The notes beneath the pieces are model-generated. The model was not told where the DNA came from, did not search any database, and saw only the letters and a program-made list of their open reading frames with translations. Shown here piece after piece: positions 1 to 6,165 of a stretch of DNA of 14,283 nucleotides. Location: contig JACCSF010000221.1 of NCBI GenBank assembly GCA_013813135.1, forward strand, positions 1 through 14,283, in the 5' to 3' direction. Made by a program: the position numbers and the translations under genes. The DNA comes from Thermoleophilaceae bacterium (GTDB taxonomy: Bacteria; Actinomycetota; Thermoleophilia; Solirubrobacterales; Thermoleophilaceae). Positions within the stretch are counted from its first letter, which is position 1. The number at the start of each line of letters is the position of its first letter.

Positions 1-160
1 GCCCTGGCTCGTCGCGGCCGCCGCCTGCGACCTGGTGGACGTCGCGGCCACGCTCGCCGCCGGTGAGGCGCTGCCGCGCCAGGCACGCGTGGGGACCGTG
101 GCGCTCGCGGGTCTCAGCGCCGTGGCCGGTGCGGCGCTGGCCTTTGGGGCGGCCCGGTGA
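1..160 (+). CDS. C-terminal end of a small membrane protein (5' partial)
   Basis: An open frame enters from the window edge (first full codon at position 2) and stops at TGA 158-160. The visible 52 residues are rich in Ala, Val and Leu. They look like the last two hydrophobic helices of a small integral membrane protein: one segment starting PWLVAAAACDLVDVAATLAA, a short charged loop (GEALPRQAR), then a second hydrophobic stretch ending in GAAR. The stop overlaps the GTG start of the flavoprotein gene by four bases (GTGA, 157-160), so the two are probably translationally coupled and in one operon. I do not recognise the family. The start and most of the protein lie outside the window, so the function is left open. 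Confidence 0.6.
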   Translation, partial: PWLVAAAACDLVDVAATLAAGEALPRQARVGTVALAGLSAVAGAALAFGAAR

Positions 161-1404
161 GGATCGCGATCGTCGGGGCCGGCATCGCCGGCCTCACCTG
201 CGCCCACCTGCTGCACCCGCGGCACGACATCACCGTGTTCGAGGCCGACGACCGCCCGGGCGGCCACACCCGCACCATCGACGTGGAGACCGAGGCGGGG
301 GTCTACGGCGTGGACACCGGGTTCATCGTCTTCAACGACCGCAACTACCCGGGCTTCGAGCGGCTGCTCGAGCGGCTGGGCGTCGAGTCGCAGGCCTCCG
401 ACATGGGCTTCTCGGTCAGCGACGGCCGCGGCGAGTTCGAGTACAACGGCAGCTCAGCCAACGGCCTGTTCGCGCGGCGGTCCAGTCTGGTGCGGCCGTC
501 GTTTCACCGCATGGTGCGCGACCTGCTGCGCTTCAACCGCGAGGCGCCCGCCCTCGTCGGGCTCAACGGCTCGGGCCCGACGCTGCTGGACTTCCTCGAC
601 GAGGGCGGCTACTCGTGCGAGTTCGTGGACAGGCTGATCGTGCCGCAGGCGTCCGCGGTCTGGTCGGCCGACCCGCGCGACCTGCGGCGCTTCCCTGCCA
701 GCGTGCTCGCCGAGTTCTTCGACAATCACGGCATGTTCGGATTCCACGGCCGCCCCAAATGGAGAGCAGTGGCCGGCGGGTCGTCCCGCTACGTCGATCG
801 CCTCACAGCCCCCATGCGCGACCGCCTGCGCCTGTCCACCCCGATCGCGCGCGTCGAGCGCTTCGCCGACCGCGTGGAGGTGACGCCCGCCGGCGGGGGC
901 GGCGTGGAGACGTTCGACGAGGTGATCCTGGCCGTGCATTCCGACCAGGCGCTGGCGATGCTGGGCGACCCCAGCCCCGCCGAGGCGGCGGTGCTGGGCG
1001 CGATCCCCTACCAGCCCAACGAGGTCGTGCTGCACACGGACGCCTCGCTGCTCCCGCGCCGGCGCCGCGCCTGGGCCAGCTGGAACTTCCACCTCAACGA
1101 GGAGCCGGTCGAGCGGACGACGGTGACGTACCACATGAACCGCCTGCAGTCGCTGACCGCCGACCGCCAGTTCTGCGTGACGCTCAATCGCGCGCACGCG
1201 ATCGACCCGGAGCGGGTGCTCAGCGTGCGCGAGTTCTCGCACCCGGTCTTCAGCCATCGCGCGCTGGCGGCCCAGCGGCGCTGGGACGAGGTGAGCGGCC
1301 TGCGCCGCACCCACTACTGCGGGGCCTACTGGGGCTACGGCTTCCACGAGGACGGCGTTCAGAGCGCACGCCGGGTCTGCCGGGACTTCGGGGCCGAGCT
1401 GTGA
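157..1404 (+). CDS. FAD-dependent amine-oxidase-like oxidoreductase (COG2907 type)
   Basis: A 415-residue flavoprotein. The N-terminus is a dinucleotide-binding Rossmann fold with GAGIAG at residues 7-12, the ribose-binding Glu at about 29 and the RPGGHT motif at 33-38. The segment VDTGFIVFNDRNYP (about 52-65) and the C-terminal THYCGAYWGYGFHEDG region are typical of the NAD/FAD-binding amine-oxidase-like group often encoded beside DUF1365 proteins and cyclopropane-fatty-acid-synthase-like methyltransferases. The family is thought to act on unsaturated or methylated lipid acyl chains, and related flavoproteins have been linked to furan fatty acid synthesis. The substrate here is an inference. 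The GTG start is chosen because it begins directly before the Rossmann strand and overlaps the upstream stop (GTGA). The 3' end overlaps the DUF1365 gene in the same way (1401-1404). No signal peptide is seen, so it is probably cytoplasmic or membrane-peripheral. Confidence 0.88.
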   Translation: MRIAIVGAGIAGLTCAHLLHPRHDITVFEADDRPGGHTRTIDVETEAGVYGVDTGFIVFNDRNYPGFERLLERLGVESQASDMGFSVSDGRGEFEYNGSSANGLFARRSSLVRPSFHRMVRDLLRFNREAPALVGLNGSGPTLLDFLDEGGYSCEFVDRLIVPQASAVWSADPRDLRRFPASVLAEFFDNHGMFGFHGRPKWRAVAGGSSRYVDRLTAPMRDRLRLSTPIARVERFADRVEVTPAGGGGVETFDEVILAVHSDQALAMLGDPSPAEAAVLGAIPYQPNEVVLHTDASLLPRRRRAWASWNFHLNEEPVERTTVTYHMNRLQSLTADRQFCVTLNRAHAIDPERVLSVREFSHPVFSHRALAAQRRWDEVSGLRRTHYCGAYWGYGFHEDGVQSARRVCRDFGAEL

Positions 1405-1955
1405 CGGAGCTCTACGAGGGATGGGTGCGCCACCGCCGCTTCGGGGCGGTGGCGCACTCGTTCCGCTACCGCCTCTACATGGCGCTCAACGGCGACGGAC
1501 CGGTGCGAACGCTGAAGATGCCGCGCTCGCTGGGCGTGGACTTCAACCCGGTGCGCTTCCACTACCGCATGGACGGGGAGGCGGTGGCGTCGCTGTCGGC
1601 GGAGGTCACGAACACTCCGTGGGGCGAGCGCCGCACGTATGAGTTCGATGGCCGCGGCGGCAGCGCCGGCAAGGCGATGCACGTGTCGCCCTTCCTCGGC
1701 ATGGACCACGAGTACTCGATCCACGCGAGCGTCCCCGGCCAGCACCTGACGGTCCACATCGAGAACCGGCGGGACGGTGAGCGTGTGTTCGACGCCACGC
1801 TGTCGCTCGAGCGGCGCGCGGCGAGCGACCTGCGCCGCCTGCGGCTGCGCCACCCCGCGCAGCCGCTGCGGGTGCTGGCGCTGATCTACGCTCACGGAGC
1901 GCTGCTGGCGCTCCGCGGCGCGCCGTACCACCCGCATCCGCGGGGCGCCGCCTGA
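1401..1955 (+). CDS. DUF1365 family protein, internally shortened
   Basis: A 184-residue protein starting at GTG 1401, which overlaps the flavoprotein stop (GTGA). The same frame is open further upstream, but only this start gives the family N-terminus (LYEGWVRHRRF, residues 4-14). Hallmarks of DUF1365 (COG3496) are clear: HSFRYRLYMAL (19-29), DFNPVRFHYRMDG (47-59), VTNTPWGERRTY (69-80), HVSPFLGMDHEY (94-105), an ENRRDGERVFDATLSL block (121-136) and a C-terminal YHPHPRG (176-182). Family members are usually about 230-260 residues. Here roughly 50-60 residues normally lying between the FRYR and FNPV motifs are reduced to about ten. The family role is unproven, but these genes travel with lipid-modifying flavoproteins and cyclopropane-type methyltransferases. 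The reading frame is intact, so this is either a compact functional variant or a deletion derivative. Confidence 0.85.
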   Translation: MTELYEGWVRHRRFGAVAHSFRYRLYMALNGDGPVRTLKMPRSLGVDFNPVRFHYRMDGEAVASLSAEVTNTPWGERRTYEFDGRGGSAGKAMHVSPFLGMDHEYSIHASVPGQHLTVHIENRRDGERVFDATLSLERRAASDLRRLRLRHPAQPLRVLALIYAHGALLALRGAPYHPHPRGAA

Positions 1956-2037
1956 GCATCCCGCGGGTGCGCGCGCGGCTTGCATCACTCGATGATCCGC
2001 TCCGCTCTCGCTCGGCGCGCCGCCCCGGCGGCCGTCG

Positions 2038-2352
2038 ATGCTCGAACACACCGAGCGCCTGGTGGCCGACAGCGCCGCCCTGCGGCAGAACGCCGAGGCC
2101 TACTACCGGCTCGCCAAGTCGACCGACTTCGACTACGAGCGCCTGCTCGAGGACAGGCACCGCCCGCGGCGCCGCTCAGCGGCTAACGGCGCGCCGGTAG
2201 CGAGCAACGGACAGTGGAGCGAAAACGGCAATCAGCCCCACGCACCAGACCACGGCGAGCCAGATGTCGTTACCGGCCGGCTGGTCCACCCAGAGGGCGC
2301 GCATCGCGTCCGTCATCGTGGTGAAGGGATTGACCTCGGCGAACGCCTGTAG
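2038..2352 (+). CDS. Possible small protein, convergent with the ABC permease gene
   Basis: An ATG-initiated frame of 104 codons. The first 45 or so codons (to about 2172) show strong G/C third positions and encode a charged, probably helical stretch (LEHTERLVADSAALRQNAEA, then YYRLAKSTDFDYERLLEDRH), which looks like real coding sequence. The remainder lies antisense to the 3' end of the ABC permease gene (176 bases shared) and loses that bias, so the true protein may be only the first half, its end lost by a frameshift or by gene erosion. I see no good ribosome binding site upstream. No family is recognised. It could also be spurious. Confidence 0.35.
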   Translation: MLEHTERLVADSAALRQNAEAYYRLAKSTDFDYERLLEDRHRPRRRSAANGAPVASNGQWSENGNQPHAPDHGEPDVVTGRLVHPEGAHRVRHRGEGIDLGERL

Positions 2353-2952
2353 CCAGTCCGGCATGGAGTCGACCGGCACGAAGGAGGACGACGCGAACGT
2401 GAGCGGGAAGATCGCCATGAAGCCGATCGCCTGTGCCGCCTCGGCCGACGAGGCGGTTATGCCGGCGAACGCGAAGATCCAGGAGAACGCGTAGCCGAAC
2501 AGCAGCATCAGGCCGATCCCGGCCACGATCTCCGCGAAGCTCGCGTCAAAGGTGAAGCCGACCAGCAGGCCCACGACGATCATGATCGTCAGCGATACGC
2601 TGTTGGTGGCCACGTCGGCCAGCGTGCGTCCGCTCAGCACGGCCGACCGAGCCATCGGGAGCGAGCGGAAGCGGTCGATCAGCCCCTTCTTGAGATCCTC
2701 CGCCAGGCCCAGCGCCGTGACGAAGCCGCCGAACGACATCGTCTGGACGATGATCCCCGGCATCAGAAAGTCGGTGTAGTCCTCGAAGCCGGGCGTCTCG
2801 ATGGCGCCGCCGAACACGTAGACGAACAGCACCACGAACATGATCGGCTGCAACGTGAAGGAGATCAGCAGGTCGGGCGCGCGCGGGATGCGCAGCAGGT
2901 TGCGCTTGGCGAGCACAACGGTGTCGGAGATCGCGTAGGCCAGTCCGCTCAT
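2176..2952 (-). CDS. ABC-2 type permease, DrrB-like exporter subunit
   Basis: A 258-residue integral membrane protein, the membrane partner of the ATPase encoded just upstream on the same strand. After a short cytoplasmic N-terminus (RNLLRIPRAPDLL, about 17-29) come hydrophobic segments at roughly 30-50, 62-82, 117-135, 140-166, 174-194 and 229-250, the six-helix layout of ABC-2 permeases. The cytoplasmic loop DLKKGLIDRFRSLPMARSAV (86-105) and FVPVDSMPDWLQAFAEVNPF (191-210) are the conserved DrrB/daunorubicin-resistance-type motifs. The start ATG (2950-2952) overlaps the ATPase stop by four bases (ATGA, 2949-2952), indicating coupled translation. The family exports hydrophobic drugs, lipids or polyketides; the substrate is unknown here. 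Confidence 0.92.
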   Translation of the reverse strand: MSGLAYAISDTVVLAKRNLLRIPRAPDLLISFTLQPIMFVVLFVYVFGGAIETPGFEDYTDFLMPGIIVQTMSFGGFVTALGLAEDLKKGLIDRFRSLPMARSAVLSGRTLADVATNSVSLTIMIVVGLLVGFTFDASFAEIVAGIGLMLLFGYAFSWIFAFAGITASSAEAAQAIGFMAIFPLTFASSSFVPVDSMPDWLQAFAEVNPFTTMTDAMRALWVDQPAGNDIWLAVVWCVGLIAVFAPLSVARYRRAVSR

Positions 2953-3959
2953 GCGGCGCGCTCCTCGCGCTCCTCGCCCTGCTCTTCCTCGTCCTCGTCC
3001 TCGTCCTCGGCGCCCTCGTGCTCGGCGGCGTGCCCGGTCAGGGCGATGAACACGTCGTCGAGCGTCGGCCGGCGCACCGCGATGTCCGCGATACCCACAC
3101 CGGCACTGTCGAGCCGGCGCACGGCCTCGGCGATTCCCCCGCGGTCGCGCCGCATCGGCATGCTGAGCAGCTCGCCGGCGCAGCTGGGCCGGTCGTCTTC
3201 GGAAATCGGAGCGAGTGCTGCGATCGCCACCTCGGCCTGGGACGGGTCCTCGAGCGTGACCTCGAGCCGCTCGCCGCCGACGCGGTCCTTGAGCTCGTCG
3301 GAGGTGCCCTCCGCGATCACCTGCCCGTGGTCGATCACCGCTATCGCGTCGGCCAGGCGGTCGGCCTCGTCGAGATACTGCGTGGTCAGCAGCACGGTCG
3401 TGCCGGCCGCCACGCGAACCGCGATCGTCTGCCACAGCGCCAGCCGGCTGCGCGGGTCCAGGCCGGTGGTGGGCTCGTCGAGGAAGATCACCGGCGGCCG
3501 CGCCACAAGCGCCGCGGCCAGGTCGAGCCGGCGCCGCATGCCGCCCGAATAGGTGCGCACGAGCCGGCTAGCGGCGTCCGTCAGCCCGAAGGTCTCGAGC
3601 AGCTCGTCGGCCCGCCCGAGCGAGCGCTTGCGGCCCAGGTGGTAGAGGCGGCCGACCATCTCGAGGTTCTCGCGGCCGGTCAGGTTCTCGTCGACGGCGG
3701 CGTACTGCCCGGCCAGGCCGACGTGGGCGCGCAGTTCGGAGGCGTCCCGCACGACGTCGAACCCGGCCACGCGCGCGCTGCCGGCGTCGGGCGGCAGCAG
3801 CGTGGTCAGAATGCGCACGGCGGTCGTCTTGCCGGCCCCGTTCGGGCCGAGCAAACCGAGGACGGTGCCGGCCGGAGCTTCCAGGTCGATGCCTCGCAGC
3901 GCCTCGACGTCGCCGTAGGACTTTCTCAGATCGCGTACCTCGATCGCGGGCTCGGACAT
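2949..3959 (-). CDS. ABC exporter ATP-binding protein, DrrA-like
   Basis: A 336-residue ATPase powering the adjacent permease. Motifs in order: Walker A GPNGAGKT (38-45), Q-loop Gln at 85, signature YSGGM (137-141), Walker B VIFLDE (157-162) and D-loop GLDP (166-169). The usual H-loop His is replaced by Gln (LTTQYLDEAD, Gln194), a substitution typical of the DrrA group rather than a sign of inactivity. A C-terminal accessory domain (about 225-310) ends in RRPTLDDVFIALTG, as is normal for the family. Beyond it is an unusual tail of about 25 residues that is almost all Glu/Asp (from EHEGAEDEDEDEEE). It lies 25 bp downstream of the LysE-type gene on the same strand and shares ATGA with the permease gene. 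Confidence 0.93.
   Translation of the reverse strand: MSEPAIEVRDLRKSYGDVEALRGIDLEAPAGTVLGLLGPNGAGKTTAVRILTTLLPPDAGSARVAGFDVVRDASELRAHVGLAGQYAAVDENLTGRENLEMVGRLYHLGRKRSLGRADELLETFGLTDAASRLVRTYSGGMRRRLDLAAALVARPPVIFLDEPTTGLDPRSRLALWQTIAVRVAAGTTVLLTTQYLDEADRLADAIAVIDHGQVIAEGTSDELKDRVGGERLEVTLEDPSQAEVAIAALAPISEDDRPSCAGELLSMPMRRDRGGIAEAVRRLDSAGVGIADIAVRRPTLDDVFIALTGHAAEHEGAEDEDEDEEEQGEEREERAA
2986..3009. repeat. Hexanucleotide tandem repeat, (TCCTCG) x4
   Basis: Four perfect copies of TCCTCG lie within the 3' end of the ATPase gene and encode the alternating Asp/Glu core of its acidic tail. Because the unit is six bases, gain or loss of copies would change tail length without shifting the frame. 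Confidence 0.85.
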
Positions 3960-3984
3960 CGCCCAGCACCATATGAAAGGCGGG

Positions 3985-4599
3985 TCAGTGGCGCTGTACG
4001 GCCAACCGTACCCCGAGCGTCACCAGCACCGTGCCCGTGAGCGCATCGAGCGCCCTGCGCAGGCGCGAGCCCTTGAATGCCTCAACAGCGCGCGCCAGCA
4101 GCCAGGCGTACAGCGACAGCCAGGTGATCCCGAGCGCGATATGCACGCTGGCCAGCAGCATCGAGATCAGCAGCGCCGGGTCGCCCGGGCCGATGAACTG
4201 CGGCAGGAAGGTCGAGTAGAAGACGGCGATCTTGGGGTTGAAGAGGTTCGTCAGCAGGCCCTGCCGGAAGGGCGAGGAGCGCCGGTCTCCGGTTTCCACG
4301 TGCGAAGGCTGCCCGCGGCGCGCGGCCATCAGGCTCTGTACGCCGAGCCACACCAGGTAGACGGCGCCGACCAGGCGCAGCGCGTCGTAGGCGGTCTGTG
4401 ACGCCGCGAGCACCGCCGCCACGCCGAGGGCGGAGGCGAACGCCCATGCGAGGCAGCCGGCGGTGATGCCGAGCGTCGTGGCGAAGGCGTCGCGGCGCCC
4501 GCCGGTGAACACGCTGCGAGCGACCATCGCCATGTCGGCGCCCGGCGTGATCGTCAACAGCGCGACGATGCCGACGAACAGCAGCGGGTGCTCCGGCAT
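3985..4599 (-). CDS. LysE family exporter (amino acid / small-molecule translocator)
   Basis: A 204-residue membrane protein, the normal size for LysE/RhtB exporters. The family start motif TPGADMAMVARS (18-29) lies in the first helix region, GITAGCLAW (44-52) follows, and NLFNPKIAVFYSTFLPQF (118-135) is the signature NPK block. Hydrophobic segments at about 5-20, 40-66, 70-92, 122-140, 142-170 and 184-202 fit the six-helix topology. Members pump amino acids or related metabolites out using the proton gradient; the substrate cannot be read from sequence. ATG 4597-4599 is chosen because it shares one base with the stop of the upstream propeller gene (TGATG). A GTG directly before it is the only close alternative. 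The tight linkage suggests it is co-translated with that secreted protein. Confidence 0.92.
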   Translation of the reverse strand: MPEHPLLFVGIVALLTITPGADMAMVARSVFTGGRRDAFATTLGITAGCLAWAFASALGVAAVLAASQTAYDALRLVGAVYLVWLGVQSLMAARRGQPSHVETGDRRSSPFRQGLLTNLFNPKIAVFYSTFLPQFIGPGDPALLISMLLASVHIALGITWLSLYAWLLARAVEAFKGSRLRRALDALTGTVLVTLGVRLAVQRH

Positions 4600-6086
4600 C
4601 ACCCGTCCGCGAGCCCCACCGTGCCACCCAGCACGCCCGAGTAGAGCACGCCCTTGGGGCTGATCGTGAGGCCGGCGTAGTGCACGTTGAACAAGACCCC
4701 GGTGCCGACCAGGCGGCGCCACACCGTCTTGCCGGTATGGAAGTCGACCGTGGTCAGATACCAGGCGTCGGGCATGCCCTTGGGCTTGGTGTACAGGTAG
4801 ATCAGGCCGTTGGCAAGCGAGAGCTTGGGCACCGTGCTGGGCGAGATCTCGGAGCTCTTCCAGACCGTGCGGCAACCCCTGCCGCCGCGCTTGATGTCGA
4901 CGCGCTCGACGCCGGGCTGCGTGGTGTTCCCGTTCGCGGTCGCATCGGGCGGTGGAAAGTAGCCGTAGTTGTTCTCGACGATCATCGAGCGGCCGGTGGC
5001 GATGATCGAGTTCTCCGTCGCGCCGGCGCCCTTGCGGAACACGGGCTGCTCGCAGACGAGCCGGTCCTGCCCGCGCTTCAAGTGCTTCGCCCGGCGCAGC
5101 ACCACCACCTGCATGCGAGCGGCGTTGTCGGCGATCGAGAGGTACTGCTTGCCCATCAGGGTGGGCGTGGTGCCCGACCCGGCGTCGAACTGACCCGGCT
5201 TCTTGGCGCCGACGTTGTCGTAGCGCACCCGCCAGCTGACCTTCGGCTTGCCCGAGCGCGTGGGGTCGAACCGGTACTGCGCCTCGTCGGTCACGATGAA
5301 CACCCCGCCCGTCTCGTCCATCGCGAACGAGTTGCCGATCGCCTCGTTGGTCCTGTAGGTGCCGAGCACGCGGCCGGTGGCCGGGTCGAGCGCGCCGACG
5401 ATGCCGTTCTGGCGGCTCACGAACCAGAGCCGCCCGCTCCAGTCCGGCAGCGCGGAGTTGAGCTGGTCGTCGGCCGGGATGACCGAGCTCATGTCGTAGG
5501 TCTTGACGCGCTCCAGGCTGTTCCCCTTGATGGCCACGACGAAGACCTGGCGGCCGATCGAGACGACGGCGCGGTCCTTGTTGTCGACGTAGAAGTAGGC
5601 ACCACCCGGAGACTGCAGCGGGTTCACACCGGGCGGGATGACGCGCGGGGGCAGTGGGTGGCTCGCGACCGTGTTGAGGTCGGTGTCCATCAGGCGCAGC
5701 TCGACGGTGGTGGCCGAGATGCAGGTGGTGACCAGGCGGCCGCGCTTGTCGAACGCGATCGTGATGCCGCAGGAGCCGAGGCCGCCGGCCCCGTCGATGG
5801 ACTGGGAGAACACGCGCATACTGCCGCCGAGCGGGCCGGAGTGTCGATAGGTGTCGGTCTGGTAGGCGTCGTTGTGAACAGCGTTTCGGCCGTTGGGCGC
5901 CATGAAGGGATGACGCGGCACGCGCGGGGCCGAGACGGGGTGCGGCTTGGCCTTCTTGCCGGAGAAGAGCGTGAGCCCTGTGAGCTCGCTCTCGTCCTGG
6001 GGAATGGGCGTGGCGGCGCCTGCCGTCGGCGCGAGGGCAACGAGGGCAACCAGGGTGAGGCACGTGAGCGGGGCGGCAAGCTTCAT
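4599..6086 (-). CDS. Secreted beta-propeller-like protein of unknown function
   Basis: A 495-residue exported protein. Residues 1-24 form a signal peptide: a short MK start, a hydrophobic core (LTLVALVALA) and an AGA cleavage site after residue 24. Cys9 is not in a lipobox, so it is probably soluble or loosely attached rather than a lipoprotein. The mature part has repeated beta-strand units resembling PQQ/YVTN-type propeller blades, for example GALDPATGRVLGTYRTNEA (230-248) and TTVDFHTGKTVWRRLVGTG (445-463). Four cysteines (106, 122, 345, 405) could form two disulfides. I see no catalytic signature. ATG 6086 is preferred because AAGGA sits six bases upstream, and because a TTG 27 bases further up would add residues before the signal peptide. 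It is probably the first gene of an operon with the LysE exporter and the ABC exporter. Confidence 0.75.
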   Translation of the reverse strand: MKLAAPLTCLTLVALVALAPTAGAATPIPQDESELTGLTLFSGKKAKPHPVSAPRVPRHPFMAPNGRNAVHNDAYQTDTYRHSGPLGGSMRVFSQSIDGAGGLGSCGITIAFDKRGRLVTTCISATTVELRLMDTDLNTVASHPLPPRVIPPGVNPLQSPGGAYFYVDNKDRAVVSIGRQVFVVAIKGNSLERVKTYDMSSVIPADDQLNSALPDWSGRLWFVSRQNGIVGALDPATGRVLGTYRTNEAIGNSFAMDETGGVFIVTDEAQYRFDPTRSGKPKVSWRVRYDNVGAKKPGQFDAGSGTTPTLMGKQYLSIADNAARMQVVVLRRAKHLKRGQDRLVCEQPVFRKGAGATENSIIATGRSMIVENNYGYFPPPDATANGNTTQPGVERVDIKRGGRGCRTVWKSSEISPSTVPKLSLANGLIYLYTKPKGMPDAWYLTTVDFHTGKTVWRRLVGTGVLFNVHYAGLTISPKGVLYSGVLGGTVGLADG

Positions 6087-6092
6087 GGGCGG

Positions 6093-6097
6093 TCCTT
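6093..6097 (-). promoter_or_regulatory. Ribosome binding site deciding the propeller start
   Basis: On the minus strand this reads AAGGA, six bases before the ATG at 6086. It supports that start over the TTG at 6113, and it overlaps the left arm of the proximal operator copy. Confidence 0.7.
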
Positions 6098-6117
6098 GTT
6101 GAAAGGTCGTCAATAGG
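6095..6117. promoter_or_regulatory. Second (imperfect) TetR operator candidate
   Basis: Arms CTTGTTG (6095-6101) and CAATAGG (6111-6117) flank a 9-nt spacer, and 5 of 7 arm pairs are complementary. It matches the perfect copy at 6141-6163 at 16 of 23 positions with identical spacing. Its centre lies 46 bp from that copy. It covers the leader and ribosome binding site of the propeller gene. Confidence 0.5.
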
Positions 6118-6129
6118 GCCAGTGAGGCG

Positions 6130-6159
6130 ACCGTATCAGTCTTATTGGTAGCCTGTCAA
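6130..6159 (-). promoter_or_regulatory. Predicted promoter of the propeller-LysE-ABC operon
   Basis: Reading the minus strand, a consensus -35 box TTGACA (6159 to 6154) is followed by an 18-nt spacer and a weaker TAnnnT-type -10 box TACGGT (6135 to 6130). Transcription would start near 6123, giving a leader of about 37 nt. The -35 box and most of the spacer are covered by the perfect operator, as expected for a repressed promoter. Confidence 0.45.
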
Positions 6160-6163
6160 TAAG
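6141..6163. promoter_or_regulatory. TetR operator candidate, perfect inverted repeat
   Basis: Perfect 7-bp arms CTTATTG (6141-6147) and CAATAAG (6157-6163) are separated by 9 nt. It is A/T-rich in a G/C-rich region, ends two bases before the TetR start codon and overlaps the -35 box of the divergent operon, so one bound dimer could control both genes. Confidence 0.65.
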
Positions 6164-6165
6164 CC

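Noticed and set aside
63..1400. Open frame upstream of and in phase with DUF1365, suggesting a long fusion protein
   Set aside because: The upstream part is Arg/Pro-rich shadow sequence of the flavoprotein gene. DUF1365 homology begins exactly at GTG 1401.
2949..3959. Inactive ATPase because the H-loop His is Gln
   Set aside because: Gln at this position is normal for the DrrA-type group, and every other catalytic motif is intact.
4680..6116. 478-codon plus-strand frame opposite the propeller gene
   Set aside because: The composition is low-complexity (His, Arg, Val, Ala), there are no motifs, and the minus-strand gene has a signal peptide, a ribosome binding site and overlapping neighbours.
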